This document shows positions 8,995 through 17,520 of a stretch of DNA of 64,000 bases, piece by piece. How positions within the stretch are numbered: position 1 is the first letter of the stretch; every line of letters begins with the position of its first letter. The notes under the pieces were generated by a model. The model did not search any database and had not been told where the DNA came from. It saw only the letters and a program-made list of their open reading frames with translations. The stretch is from Alkalimarinus coralli. GTDB taxonomy: Bacteria; Pseudomonadota; Gammaproteobacteria; Pseudomonadales; Oleiphilaceae. Location of the stretch: assembly GCF_023650515.1 (NCBI RefSeq), contig NZ_CP096016.1, forward strand, positions 4,404,001-4,468,000. The letters run 5' to 3'. Made by a program: the position numbers and the translations under genes.

Positions 8995-9486
8995 ATGAAA
9001 CGTCTTGTCATGCTGAGCCAGCTATTCTTGCTGAGTTCATGCTCTCTTGTAGAGCAAGCCCACTTAGATATCCCTGCCGTCACTGGGCAGTATGAACTCC
9101 CTCTAAAAGTTACCGAGCAAGATAAATTGCTGATAGGCGACTTTATGTTGGTCCGAAATACCGAAGGCTATACAAGCTTGGTGGTTGCCTCAAGTCTTGA
9201 GGAAGCCAAGTTATACGGCTTAGATGCTGTCAGCTTGGTCAAGCAACTTTATGGTTTTGATACCCCTAAAAATGAGGAGATTGCACGTGCCAGAAAAGCA
9301 GTGCTTGCAGGTGTATCTGAGCATAGGGCTATTGCACACGAGGAGCTTATTGCATTTTATCTTAAGGATAACTCAGGGGTTGAACGGATATACTATGCTG
9401 AGCCAGAGTCGGCAACCACGTATTACCTAATTGAATCTGAGGGTGGTGATGCAGAGAGTATCTTTAAAGGAATAAGGAGAAGGTAA
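8995..9486 (+). CDS. Small predicted lipoprotein (163 aa), unknown function
   Basis: It begins MKRLVMLSQLFLLSSCSL, a lipoprotein signal with lipobox LSSC (Cys near residue 16), so it is probably lipid-anchored in the envelope. The start at 8995 is preferred over the ATG at 8983 because GGAGGT lies 4 bases upstream of it. The rest is acidic and soluble with no recognised domain. It lies 131 bases after the TolC-like gene on the same strand and ends at a strong terminator. It may belong to the export locus, for example as a self-protection or assembly lipoprotein, but nothing in the sequence proves this. Confidence 0.75.
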   Translation: MKRLVMLSQLFLLSSCSLVEQAHLDIPAVTGQYELPLKVTEQDKLLIGDFMLVRNTEGYTSLVVASSLEEAKLYGLDAVSLVKQLYGFDTPKNEEIARARKAVLAGVSEHRAIAHEELIAFYLKDNSGVERIYYAEPESATTYYLIESEGGDAESIFKGIRRR

Positions 9487-9519
9487 TGTCAGATTATCCA
9501 GAGATTACGCTTCATAAAT

Positions 9520-9549
9520 AAAAAAGAGGCGAGTCAGCCTCTTTTTTAT
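9520..9549. terminator. Bidirectional intrinsic terminator
   Basis: AAAAAGAGGC and GCCTCTTTTT form a 10-bp stem around loop GAGTCA, with A- and T-runs on either side. It lies between the lipoprotein gene (plus) and rph (minus), which converge, so it can end both transcripts. Confidence 0.88.
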
Positions 9550-9574
9550 TTGCATCTCTGGTAGTCGGAGATTA

Positions 9575-10291
9575 TTACTCCGCCAGCGCTGCCTGCTGAA
9601 GCTCAAATAACTCTTCAATGCCTTTTTTGGCCAGCGTCAGCATGGCATCAAACTCTTCCTGATTGAATGACTCGCCTTCTGCGGTGCCTTGTACTTCAAT
9701 AAATCCACCTTTATCGGTCATCACAACGTTCATGTCTGTTTCTGCCGCAGAATCTTCCGGGTAATCAAGGTCTAACACCGGGTGGCCTTCATAGATGCCG
9801 ACAGATACTGCGCCTATCATCTGCTTGAGTGGAGACTTATCCAGCTTCCCTTTTTCAACCAACCCTTGAAGAGCATCTGCAAGTGCAACGCAGCCACCGG
9901 TAATCGAGGCTGTTCGAGTGCCGCCGTCTGCCTGAATAACATCACAATCGATAGAGATTTGTCGTTCGCCAAGGGCTTCCAGATCTACCGCGGCTCTAAG
10001 TGAGCGGCCAATGAGTCGCTGGATTTCAACGGTTCGTCCGGTTTGCTTTCCACGTGCAGCCTCACGAGACATGCGCGAACCGGTTGAGCGAGGAAGCATG
10101 CCATATTCAGCCGTTACCCAGCCTTTGCCTTGCCCTCTCAGAAAACGAGGAACAGACTCGTCAACACTGGCGGTACAAATGACCTTGGTGTCACCAAACT
10201 CGATAAGCACTGAACCTTCAGCGTGCTTGGTGTAATTGCGGGTGATTTTGATGTCTCTGGCTTGTTCTGGCGCGCGTCCGCTCGGTCTCAT
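9575..10291 (-). CDS. rph: Ribonuclease PH
   Basis: A 238-residue RNase PH, the same length as the E. coli enzyme when the start MRPSGR at 10291 is used. The longer frame upstream is non-homologous. This phosphate-dependent 3'-to-5' exoribonuclease trims tRNA 3' ends and works as a ring hexamer. Signature stretches present are [19 protein letters not shown], the [15 protein letters not shown] loop with the phosphate-binding region [16 protein letters not shown], and [18 protein letters not shown]. It is divergent from yicC, the usual arrangement in this bacterial group. Confidence 0.97.
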   Translation of the reverse strand: MRPSGRAPEQARDIKITRNYTKHAEGSVLIEFGDTKVICTASVDESVPRFLRGQGKGWVTAEYGMLPRSTGSRMSREAARGKQTGRTVEIQRLIGRSLRAAVDLEALGERQISIDCDVIQADGGTRTASITGGCVALADALQGLVEKGKLDKSPLKQMIGAVSVGIYEGHPVLDLDYPEDSAAETDMNVVMTDKGGFIEVQGTAEGESFNQEEFDAMLTLAKKGIEELFELQQAALAE

Positions 10292-10537
10292 TCGTTGTAT
10301 CCTAATACAAAAGGTTGATATCACACCTATAATTCATAGGTGTGATAGGGAAGGGTTTGACGTTGATGAGCATTTTAGCATTTAACGTTGCAAAGTAATG
10401 AAAAAAATAACCGCGTTGCCGGGTCAACGGATGCTATCGAGTGATAGAGGTGGGTTTCTGGTGATTAACTGGGTAAAATAAATTCAGAATTACCGGTCGA
10501 GGCCGGATAACCCATGCAGCAGTTTGAGGAAAAGTGA
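10292..10537. promoter_or_regulatory. Divergent rph/yicC promoter region
   Basis: 246 bases hold the promoters for both genes. A short palindrome CACCTATAATTCATAGGTG (10323-10341) near the rph start has arms CACCTAT/ATAGGTG and is a candidate operator or hairpin. GAGGA before ATG 10538 is the yicC ribosome site. Confidence 0.45.
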
Positions 10538-11404
10538 ATGATTCAGAGTATGACAGCCTTTGCCCGCGAGACATCACAGGGTGACTGGGGGACGTTGACG
10601 TGGGAAATAAGATCAGTCAACCATCGTTATCTCGAACCGCACTTCAAGCTGCCTGAAAATTTACGTGAGATTGAGCCGGGTTTGCGTGAAGGCTTGCGCA
10701 AGCATCTTAATCGCGGAAAGGTCGAGTGTGCTTTGCGGTGGCAGCCAGCAGAGCAGAGCGGCGAAGGCTTTGATCTCAATATAGAGCTGGTTAAAGATAT
10801 CAACCAAGCGGCTAATCAGGTAAATCGCATTCTCGATAACCCCGCTCACCTCAATGCCTTAGAACTGCTCCAGTGGCCGGGCGTGATGAAAACGGCACAG
10901 GTTGATGCCGCGCCGATAAAAACGTCAGCGTTGGCGTTATTTGATCAGGCACTAAAAACCTTGGTTGCGACTCGCAAACGTGAAGGAGAGCAGTTGAAAC
11001 CTTTGTTTGATCAGCGACTTGATGCGACCAGTGCGATTGTGGCAGAAGTGAGAGGAAAACTTCCTGAAATACTGGCGGCGCAGCGAGAGAATATTTTGGC
11101 CCGTTTTGAAGACGCCAAGCTAGAGCTTGATGCCGCGAGAGTCGAGCAAGAGATGGTGCTGTTGGCGCAAAAAACAGATGTCGCTGAAGAGTTGGATCGA
11201 CTCGATGCACATGTAAAGGAAGTTCGCTCAGTGCTTGGCAAAAAGGGAGCAATTGGACGTCGTCTAGACTTCTTGATGCAAGAGCTTAACCGGGAAGCAA
11301 ATACCCTTTCGTCAAAGTCTATTGTGACCGATACCACGAATGCCGCGGTAGAGCTCAAAGTGCTGATCGAGCAGATGCGAGAGCAAGTGCAAAACGTTGA
11401 GTGA
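10538..11404 (+). CDS. yicC: YicC-family endoribonuclease
   Basis: A 288-residue protein of the YicC/YloC family. It starts MIQSMTAFARET, has the typical WEIRSVNHRYLEP segment near residue 25, and ends with the conserved block GRRLDFLMQELNREANTLSSKS. E. coli YicC is an RNase affecting sRNA stability, and members are usually encoded beside rph and just upstream of gmk. Here gmk is 24 kb away, which marks the left edge of an inserted region. The SD GAGGA is well placed. Confidence 0.95.
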   Translation: MIQSMTAFARETSQGDWGTLTWEIRSVNHRYLEPHFKLPENLREIEPGLREGLRKHLNRGKVECALRWQPAEQSGEGFDLNIELVKDINQAANQVNRILDNPAHLNALELLQWPGVMKTAQVDAAPIKTSALALFDQALKTLVATRKREGEQLKPLFDQRLDATSAIVAEVRGKLPEILAAQRENILARFEDAKLELDAARVEQEMVLLAQKTDVAEELDRLDAHVKEVRSVLGKKGAIGRRLDFLMQELNREANTLSSKSIVTDTTNAAVELKVLIEQMREQVQNVE

Positions 11405-11492
11405 GACTTTATGAACTTTATAAAAAAATTAATGATATAAGTCAGTTGTAAGTTTCGTGGCCTTTCTTTCGGTTGCTTAGGATTGCATTTTT

Positions 11493-11554
11493 ATGGTGAC
11501 AGAATTGGTGGCAAATAAAATGGCTATATCCATATTTTCATCATCTGTCACCAT
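11493..11554. repeat. 11-bp perfect inverted repeat just past yicC
   Basis: ATGGTGACAGA at 11493-11503 and TCTGTCACCAT at 11544-11554 are exact reverse complements with 40 bases between. They lie in the intergenic stretch 11405-11692, at the left edge of the accessory region. The spacing is too wide for a terminator. It could be paired recombinase or regulator binding sites. The rest of this stretch contains a short unassigned frame (about 11571-11682) but no clear gene. Confidence 0.45.
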
Positions 11555-11665
11555 ATGGGCACTTAGGGGTGAATGATGAACAAATCAAAGCCAAGCTAAA
11601 AGCGGGCGTTACATCTAAAGTCAGAATAATCTCAATGACAAAAGTAAAGTCATTTGTTAAAATAA

Positions 11666-11682
11666 TTAACCTGATGGGTTAA
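11666..11682. promoter_or_regulatory. Palindromic operator before the toxin-antitoxin pair
   Basis: TTAACC-tgatg-GGTTAA is a perfect 6-bp-arm palindrome ending 10 bases before the toxin ATG. HigA-type antitoxins repress their own operon from such sites. This one is placed where repressor would cover the promoter or ribosome site. Confidence 0.6.
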
Positions 11683-11692
11683 TAAAAAATAT

Positions 11693-12037
11693 ATGGATAT
11701 TGCGTTTTCCAGCAAGAAGCTAAAAAAGCAGCTCAGTGAAGCGAAGGTAATGGCTAAAACCCATGGCCCCAGACGCACTGCACTCTTAAAAGTCATTATG
11801 ACCCAGTTAAGGGCTGCGCCCAATCTGGGAATTTTCGCTCCACCTTATAGTCCGCCTCGCCGCTGTCATGAACTGAAAGGTAATAAAAAGGGGCAATTAT
11901 CAGTGGATTTGGATCATCCGTATAGACTTCTATTTAAACCGATAAACGACCCCGTACCAATGAGACCAGAAGGTGGTTTGGATTGGGATCAAGTTACAGC
12001 AATAGAAATTATAGGTGTGGAGGATACCCATGGTTGA
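11693..12037 (+). CDS. RelE/HigB-superfamily toxin
   Basis: A 114-residue basic protein with a RelE-fold look. Helices dominate the first half (SKKLKKQLSEAKVMAKTHG). The conserved YRLLFKP strand and the final strand VTAIEIIGVEDTHG form the beta-sheet core. It resembles the plasmid-maintenance/HigB-like killer proteins encoded upstream of HigA-type antitoxins with an ImmA/IrrE tail. Such toxins usually cleave mRNA on the ribosome. Its stop overlaps the antitoxin start by 8 bases, a toxin-first order typical of higBA. Catalytic residues were not assigned. Confidence 0.82.
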   Translation: MDIAFSSKKLKKQLSEAKVMAKTHGPRRTALLKVIMTQLRAAPNLGIFAPPYSPPRRCHELKGNKKGQLSVDLDHPYRLLFKPINDPVPMRPEGGLDWDQVTAIEIIGVEDTHG

Positions 12038-13118
12038 TATACAGAATGAGTTTCAGCCCGATTATGCGGTCTCCCCTGGTGAAGTTCTCAGTGTTGAGTT
12101 AGAGCTAAGGGGTATGACCCAGCAGGAGTTGGCTAAACGTACAGGCATTACACCAAAACACATTATCTCAATACTAAAAGCCAAGTCAGTTATCACTCCA
12201 GAAACGGCGATTAAGTTTGAACGGGCATTAGGTATGCCAGTGGATTACTGGTTGAATCTTGAAGCTCATTATCAGGAGATACTGGCACGTCAGGCTGAGG
12301 AAGAGAGGCTTGAACGAGACTTGGATTGGCTAACTCGTATTCCGGTTAATTCGATGGCCAAAATGAACTGGATTGAGAAGGTCAAAGATAAGAAGCAGCA
12401 GCTTGTAGAAGTGCTGCGTTTTTTTGGCATAGCCAATGTTGAGCAATGGGATGATATGTGGCCTAACCTCAATGTTGCTTATCGCCAAAACCAAACACAC
12501 GAGGTATTTCCTGAAGCCGTGTCAGCTTGGTTAAGGCAGGGTGAATTGGAAGCCGCTGACATTAACTGTGCACCGTATAACAAAGCTAAGTTCAGAGAAT
12601 CACTTGATCAAATTAGAGCTTTGACAACAGAAGACCCTGCGCACTTTGTACCAGCGATGCGAGAGCATTGTGCTATGGCTGGCGTTGCGGTTGTGTTCGT
12701 ACCAGCATTACCAAAAACAGGCGTTAGTGGCGCAACACGTTGGTTAAATAAAGACAAAGCAATTATTCAGTTGAGTCTTCGTTATAAAACTGACGATCAT
12801 CTTTGGTTTACATTCTTTCATGCGGCTGGGCACATACTTCTGCATGGAAAGAAAGAGTTATTCCTAGAAGGCACGAATGGCTTAGATCAAGAAAAAGAAC
12901 ACGAGGCGAATACTTTTGCCGAGCATGAACTTATTCCGCAAAAAGTGTTTGCCAAATTTATTTCTGACAGAGACTTTAAAAAGACTTCTATATCAGCTTT
13001 TGCCAAATCAGTTGGCATCGCTCCAGGGATTGTTGTAGGGCAGCTCCAGCACAAGGGGTTACTTAACGTAAAATTCTGCAATGACTTGAAGCAGCGTTTT
13101 AAGTGGGCGCATGAGTGA
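12030..13118 (+). CDS. XRE/HigA-type antitoxin fused to a degenerate ImmA/IrrE metallopeptidase domain
   Basis: About 362 residues. The N-terminal HTH (residues about 15-70, MTQQELAKRTGITPKHIISI) is a HigA/XRE DNA-binding domain. After a helical linker, the C-terminal part (about 205-330) looks like ImmA/IrrE: FFHAAGHILLHG followed by EHEANTFAEHELIP. The usual zinc-protease motif is HExxH. Here it reads HAAGH, so the catalytic Glu is Ala and proteolysis is doubtful. The ATG at 12030 follows a GGAGG-type site inside the toxin's end. It should neutralise the toxin and repress the operon through the palindrome at 11666-11682. Confidence 0.85.
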   Translation: MVDIQNEFQPDYAVSPGEVLSVELELRGMTQQELAKRTGITPKHIISILKAKSVITPETAIKFERALGMPVDYWLNLEAHYQEILARQAEEERLERDLDWLTRIPVNSMAKMNWIEKVKDKKQQLVEVLRFFGIANVEQWDDMWPNLNVAYRQNQTHEVFPEAVSAWLRQGELEAADINCAPYNKAKFRESLDQIRALTTEDPAHFVPAMREHCAMAGVAVVFVPALPKTGVSGATRWLNKDKAIIQLSLRYKTDDHLWFTFFHAAGHILLHGKKELFLEGTNGLDQEKEHEANTFAEHELIPQKVFAKFISDRDFKKTSISAFAKSVGIAPGIVVGQLQHKGLLNVKFCNDLKQRFKWAHE

Positions 13119-13199
13119 GTAAAGGAATAATATCCAGTACTTATTCTCAATACATATGGATAAACACCTAAACCGGAAGCTATTCGCAAAGAGGGATAA

Positions 13200-13719
13200 A
13201 TGCTTAAAACATTTATCATAAGCACAGCTCTAGTAGCAGTACTATTTTTTGGCTGCTTTTGATGCGCCCCATGCTAAAGATATTGCCAATCAAGAGCTTC
13301 AAAAATTCACCTTCGAACCTCTAACATATTTACTAATATTTTGTACTGGTTCTCTGTGCTTAACGCCGGATCGCTTTAGAGGGAAAATAAGCCTTTTTTT
13401 TGAAAAACACTCCCCTAAAGTCAGAGCAACTTACGAGGGATGTGCGGGGTCTGTGCTTGGTTGGGGGATTGGTTCAGGTGCTGCGACAGTTTTGAAAAAT
13501 GGAATGGCCATGCTTCCGGTAGTCGTTGTTGTCTGCTGTATATTTCTCATTCTTGCAATGGGGCCCTTATGGGCTAACGAATCGGTCGGCGGTTTAGCCA
13601 CTAAGTACAAAGAGTTCATGGTTGCTGAAAGAAAAGGGAAGTTAGCTCTTCAACTTTGCGGTGTTGGTCTGATAATCATCGCTTCATGGGGCTTAGTTCA
13701 ATGGTGGCATAATGGCTAG
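13200..13719 (+). pseudogene. Membrane protein gene with a +1 frameshift in a T6 run
   Basis: A good start (ATG 13200 with AGAGG upstream) opens a signal-like frame, MLKTFIISTALVAVLFF, that stops at 13260. The adjoining frame continues as AAFDAPHAKDIANQEL and runs 150 more residues with three membrane helices (roughly LTYLLIFCTGSLCLT, AMLPVVVVVCCIFLILAMG and ALQLCGVGLIIIASWG). Losing one T from the six-T run 13245-13250 joins them in frame. The downstream frame alone could only start at TTG 13249, without a ribosome site. Either the gene is broken, the tract is phase-variable, or the base is a sequencing error. No family recognised. Confidence 0.6.
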
Positions 13720-14086
13720 TAAGCCAGCTAGCCGTGTTATTGGTCTTTCACAACAAGTCAAAAGCAAATTAAGGCGGTCTTGGTCGATTGATTGAGTGCT
13801 GGTAAAAAATTATCCCGCGCCCATCGCTTCAACGAGCTTACTCCTCACTTTTTGCTGCCATTCTTGTACCCAAGACAAAACGTAGTTTTCAGTTCCTTCC
13901 ACGCTCATCATTGGGTCAGCAAAGCCGAACCCAGAAAACATTCAGGTGATGAAGGGCTGTATTTCTGTGTGGGCAAACAAGGTTCACCTTATTGAACGAT
14001 CCGCTACACAGTGACCAAAGGAAAGGTTATGGATATAGCTTGAGTGGCTAAGCGCTTGCCAATACTGATTCAAATGCCAAACACAC
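13720..14086. other. Gene-poor stretch with integrase remnant
   Basis: No intact gene is seen between the membrane-protein pseudogene and the DUF4143 operators. It holds the integrase-like fragment at 13936-13995. On the minus strand it also holds a 43-codon open frame (13810-13941, MFSGFGFADPMMSVEGTENY...) of uncertain status. Confidence 0.5.
13936..13995 (+). pseudogene. Remnant of a phage-type integrase N-terminal (arm-binding, DUF4102) domain
   Basis: The frame reads KHSGDEGLYFCVGKQGSPY and then stops. DUF4102 domains of P4-type integrases carry a (K)LSDG-x-GLYLxVxxSG-x-K core, and this fragment fits it. A second, clearly related fragment (KKYSDGNDLYFCVRKSGVP) lies at 16159-16239. Both are too short to function, so they look like leftovers of integration modules. 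The assignment is by pattern only. Confidence 0.45.
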
Positions 14087-14140
14087 TTTTATGCGCATAT
14101 AAATGATAAAAATTACACTTTTATGCGCATAAAAATGTAA
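14087..14140. promoter_or_regulatory. Two palindromic operators before the DUF4143 ATPase gene
   Basis: TTTTATGCGCATAAAA at 14119-14134 is a perfect 16-bp palindrome. With flanking TTACA(C)/(A)TGTAA it extends to a near-perfect 28-bp palindrome (14113-14140). A second copy with one change, TTTTATGCGCATATAA, lies at 14087-14102, exactly 32 bp away (three helical turns). Such paired sites suggest cooperative binding by a dimeric repressor. No regulator gene is adjacent, so the binding protein is unknown. Confidence 0.6.
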
Positions 14141-14187
14141 TTTGGGTTATAGTATTGACCAGCTAACGATCTTACAGGCAGGACAAG

Positions 14188-15504
14188 ATGATGCAGCGCA
14201 CCTTACTCAACGCCTTGATGGCATGGAAAAACAAATCCATGCGCAAGCCCTTATTAATCGATGGCGCGAGGCAAACGGGTAAAACCTATTTACTGCAAGA
14301 GTTGTTTGGTAGCAGCTTTACCAACATCCTTCGTATCGACTTTCTGGAAAACCCGGCTTACAAAGAAGCATTCGATGGTTCACTGTCACCTGACGAACTG
14401 TTGATGAATATTGAGCTGCTGACCAATCAGGTGTTCAACCCGGAAACGGATCTGCTGATTTTGGATGAGATTGGTGAGTGTGAACGGGCGGTTACCTCGC
14501 TAAAGTATTTTGCCGAAAAAGCACCGACCTATTTTGTCGCGGCCAGTGGCTCGAACATTGGTTTGTTAAATGCTTTCCCTGTTGGCAAGGTGGAGCAATA
14601 CAATTTACGGCCATTAACCTTCCAGGAATTTATTTACGCATCAAAGGAACAGGCGCTGATCAAAGCCTTTGATAGCCAAGCAAGCACACCGGCAGTACAC
14701 ACTAGGTTGATGGATAAACTGACGGACTACTTTTTTACCGGTGGTATGCCTGAAGCGGTTGCTGCTTGGTATCAATATAAAGAATCGAGCATTTTAGAGC
14801 GTGTTGAAAAGGTTTATAAAATTCATGCTGATTTAGTCGAAGGCTATCGCCGCGATTTTGGCAAGTATGCGGGTAAGGTCGATGCGACACTGATTGAATC
14901 GGTGTTCAATAGTATTCCGTCACAATTATCACTTGTGAGCGATGAGTCTGTTAAACGTTTTAAATTTAGACATGTACATGAGCGCAAGTCTCGCTACAGC
15001 GATTTTGAAACCGCAATCCATTGGCTTACCTGTTGCCGCCTAGCCTTGCCGAACTATCCTGTTGAAGGGTTGCCGAAGTCGCCTCTGGCGGCCTATAAAA
15101 AAGAGAATATGGTCAAGTTGTTTCTGTTTGATGTGGGCCTGCTCAATCATATGCTGGGTAGCAGTTACAAGGAGATCAAGCAGCAAAGCTACGAATACAA
15201 GGGTTACGTTGCAGAAAACTTTGTCCAACAAGAGCTTACTGCCATCGGTGTTGACCCTAGTTACTCGTGGCACGACGCACGCGCTGAAATTGAATTTATT
15301 CTGGCAACAGATAAAGGTGATATCGTTCCAGTCGAAGTAAAGAGCGGAAAACGCACGCGAGCTAAATCGCTGACCTCCTATATTGAAAAGTGCACGCCGA
15401 GCAAAACATTCAAGTTAACTGGCACACAGGGTTCTTCCGCGCTAGAGCAAACCAATATCGTCATGCCCTTGTACTTTGCTCAGTATTTGCCGTTGAAGTG
15501 GTGA
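14188..15504 (+). CDS. AAA/P-loop ATPase with DUF4143 domain
   Basis: A 438-residue protein of the AAA_14/DUF4143 family. Walker A GARQTGKT lies near residue 27 and Walker B LLILDEIGE near 93, followed by a sensor-like FVAASGSNIG. The C-terminal DUF4143 part includes YVAENFVQQELTAIG, then SWHDARAEIEFILATDKGDIVPVEVKSG. That last block (E-x-D/E...E-V-K) resembles a PD-(D/E)XK nuclease core. These proteins are common in mobile and accessory DNA and their function is poorly known. AGGA lies 4 bases before ATG 14188. It stands alone with its own palindromic operators, so control by an unlinked regulator is likely. Confidence 0.87.
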   Translation: MMQRTLLNALMAWKNKSMRKPLLIDGARQTGKTYLLQELFGSSFTNILRIDFLENPAYKEAFDGSLSPDELLMNIELLTNQVFNPETDLLILDEIGECERAVTSLKYFAEKAPTYFVAASGSNIGLLNAFPVGKVEQYNLRPLTFQEFIYASKEQALIKAFDSQASTPAVHTRLMDKLTDYFFTGGMPEAVAAWYQYKESSILERVEKVYKIHADLVEGYRRDFGKYAGKVDATLIESVFNSIPSQLSLVSDESVKRFKFRHVHERKSRYSDFETAIHWLTCCRLALPNYPVEGLPKSPLAAYKKENMVKLFLFDVGLLNHMLGSSYKEIKQQSYEYKGYVAENFVQQELTAIGVDPSYSWHDARAEIEFILATDKGDIVPVEVKSGKRTRAKSLTSYIEKCTPSKTFKLTGTQGSSALEQTNIVMPLYFAQYLPLKW

Positions 15505-16290
15505 CCGTTTTTTTCCCATCACATTAAGGTCTGCTCACAGTTACTTTATTGGCAACAATCTGTAGATCTGTTAAGTCAGAGGAGCCGCCGCTTATTTGTC
15601 TGGTACTCGGGCTAACTAAGAACTCCATGATGTCCATTCTGAGCCTTTTTCTATAGAATGGGATACGATGATATCCATCTCAAATGAGTGTGCCTTTCCA
15701 TTGGCTTTTAGCTACCTCAAAGCACATGCAAAAGAATGGCAAAACTCTGCTCGATAAAGCCTTTCAAAGCTGCTATTTTTCAACCCTAACAGCAGCGTAA
15801 AAGCGGCGCTGTTTCTCCATGCTTCATCGCTAAGAAGCACCACTACGACTCAGTAAAAGCCTAAGGCAAGTGGTGGGCCGCTTGGTGGGGGAGCAGGTAT
15901 TTTTGAACGGTTTCTTTTCGATAACTCGTTGAGTTTGTTAGGTTCTAGGCCGCTACTCAATGAGCAGATCCAAAACATCGAATAGCTTCCTTGGTAGAAA
16001 GTTACCCATCCAAGAATGTCTTAGAAGCTCTGTATTACCTTGTGAAGAGTATTGAAAATACAGGGCTTTTTAATTTCCCCGTCCAAATCGGTTTACAGAT
16101 GTCCGTTACCAGTTGCTGTTTAAGTGATGGGTAAAATGATGGGCAAGCCCTGTTTTTTGACTCAATAGCAAACAAAAAATACAGTGATGGTAATGACCTA
16201 TATTTTTGCGTAAGAAAATCTGGTGTACCAAAGACTTAAATCGCCAATATGACCGACGCCTCTGCATTTTTGTACGCGTCGGTTCTCGTT
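15505..16290. other. 786-base stretch without intact genes
   Basis: It contains a copy of a 21-bp dispersed repeat (TGCTCGATAAAGCCTTTCAAA, 15748-15768) and an integrase-like fragment at 16159-16239. Several short frames are all interrupted. It reads as decayed mobile DNA between the DUF4143 gene and the first HipBA pair. Confidence 0.55.
16159..16239 (+). pseudogene. Second integrase N-terminal (DUF4102-like) remnant
   Basis: The frame reads SIANKKYSDGNDLYFCVRKSG and then VPKT-stop. The KKYSDG-x-x-LYxxVxxSG pattern is the core of the DUF4102 arm-binding domain of tyrosine integrases. It shares LYFCVxKxGxP with the fragment at 13936-13995. Nothing resembling the catalytic domain follows, because the hipA gene of the next module begins on the other strand. 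Confidence 0.5.
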
Positions 16291-17520
16291 TTAGCGTAGC
16301 GGTATATTTCGTAAGTGCGTTTCAATTGCTTTAATCATCTGTTTGGTAAGCGGTAAATGCGACTTTTCTTTCGCCCATACCTCATGAAAGCCTGCTACGG
16401 TTTGCTTGGCAGTATCTAAGACCAATTTTTCTGGCAGCATGGCTTTAGCCGCTAAGTGTGATAACTCATCCAGCGTGAAATCACTGAATTTTTTGCTACG
16501 GCTAACCTTTAACGACGTACTATCATCGGGGATATAAGGGATGGTTGAGACAAAATCATAAGCGGGCGCAATGGATGCAGTGCGCTTGTCTTTGTAGATC
16601 ACAGACCAATTTTTCAAATGCATATCTGCATTGCCAATCAGGGTATTGAACACCAATCTGCGAGTAAATTCTGCGATGTCTTCTTCTTGGCCTTCGATGC
16701 CGATAACCTGAGCAATATTGCGCATACTGGCTTTTTTATACTTATCTTGAGGATAGACACCAAACACTTGCGCAAAATCTTCAATGTGTACGGCTTGATC
16801 ACCTGCACGATCAAAGCGCTTGATCACAAAGGCCTGAGCATTTTTAAAAGCATCACCAAACTGTCCAACGCCTTGTGGAACATTAGCAATCTGACTAATG
16901 GGAAGTAGCTGAGTTTCCGGCACATCCATTCCCAACATTCGAGCCAGTTCCATCATCGAATATTCATTCTCTGGCACAGCGTCAAATCGAGACGATGGCA
17001 ATTTCACAATCCAAGAGCCACCCTTACCTGTCGCTGGAATCGTCAAGCCACCGTTCGCCTGTTGTACGGCTGAAAACTTCAACTGTACACCCGCTAACGA
17101 AAACCGCATTGGGGCTTCAATTTTCGTTTCATCGTCAATGTCTTGATGCGCGTTAGGCGGCAGCGCTTCACCATCGGCTGGTTCAACCGTAATCGCGCCT
17201 GCTAAATCCTGCCCTAATACCCACAATAGAAAAAACTCCCGCGCAGGGTTCACACCGGCACGCTCTGCTAGGTAATGACGCATTGCTTCTTCTGGCAAAA
17301 GGTTGGAGAAAAACGGAGTTAACTTGGTCTGGATAGGTTTAAAGTTGGTCAGCAAACTACCTAACGAATCTTTAAAGCCAAGCCCTAAAACAGGTCGTGA
17401 TTCATCATTAATATACGAATCCATAAAGGCAAAAAGCGTTCTGTCATTGCCCACGTTAGTGATCGTTGCGATGGGTTCGCCATAGAGCAAAACGTTGAGC
17501 GTAGAGACATGATTAGTCAT
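16291..17520 (-). CDS. HipA-family serine/threonine kinase toxin (module 1)
   Basis: A 409-residue HipA-like kinase. The N-terminal Couple_hipA domain covers residues about 1-105. The kinase core follows with ATP-site loop SLAGVQLKFSA, catalytic loop NADMHLKNWS (D and N present) and metal-binding APAYDFV. E. coli HipA phosphorylates glutamyl-tRNA synthetase and drives persistence; targets of other HipA families differ. Length is close to E. coli HipA (440). The start overlaps the end of the HipB-like gene by 8 bases, so the pair is one operon. All key kinase residues seem intact, so it is probably active when released. Confidence 0.92.
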   Translation of the reverse strand: MTNHVSTLNVLLYGEPIATITNVGNDRTLFAFMDSYINDESRPVLGLGFKDSLGSLLTNFKPIQTKLTPFFSNLLPEEAMRHYLAERAGVNPAREFFLLWVLGQDLAGAITVEPADGEALPPNAHQDIDDETKIEAPMRFSLAGVQLKFSAVQQANGGLTIPATGKGGSWIVKLPSSRFDAVPENEYSMMELARMLGMDVPETQLLPISQIANVPQGVGQFGDAFKNAQAFVIKRFDRAGDQAVHIEDFAQVFGVYPQDKYKKASMRNIAQVIGIEGQEEDIAEFTRRLVFNTLIGNADMHLKNWSVIYKDKRTASIAPAYDFVSTIPYIPDDSTSLKVSRSKKFSDFTLDELSHLAAKAMLPEKLVLDTAKQTVAGFHEVWAKEKSHLPLTKQMIKAIETHLRNIPLR

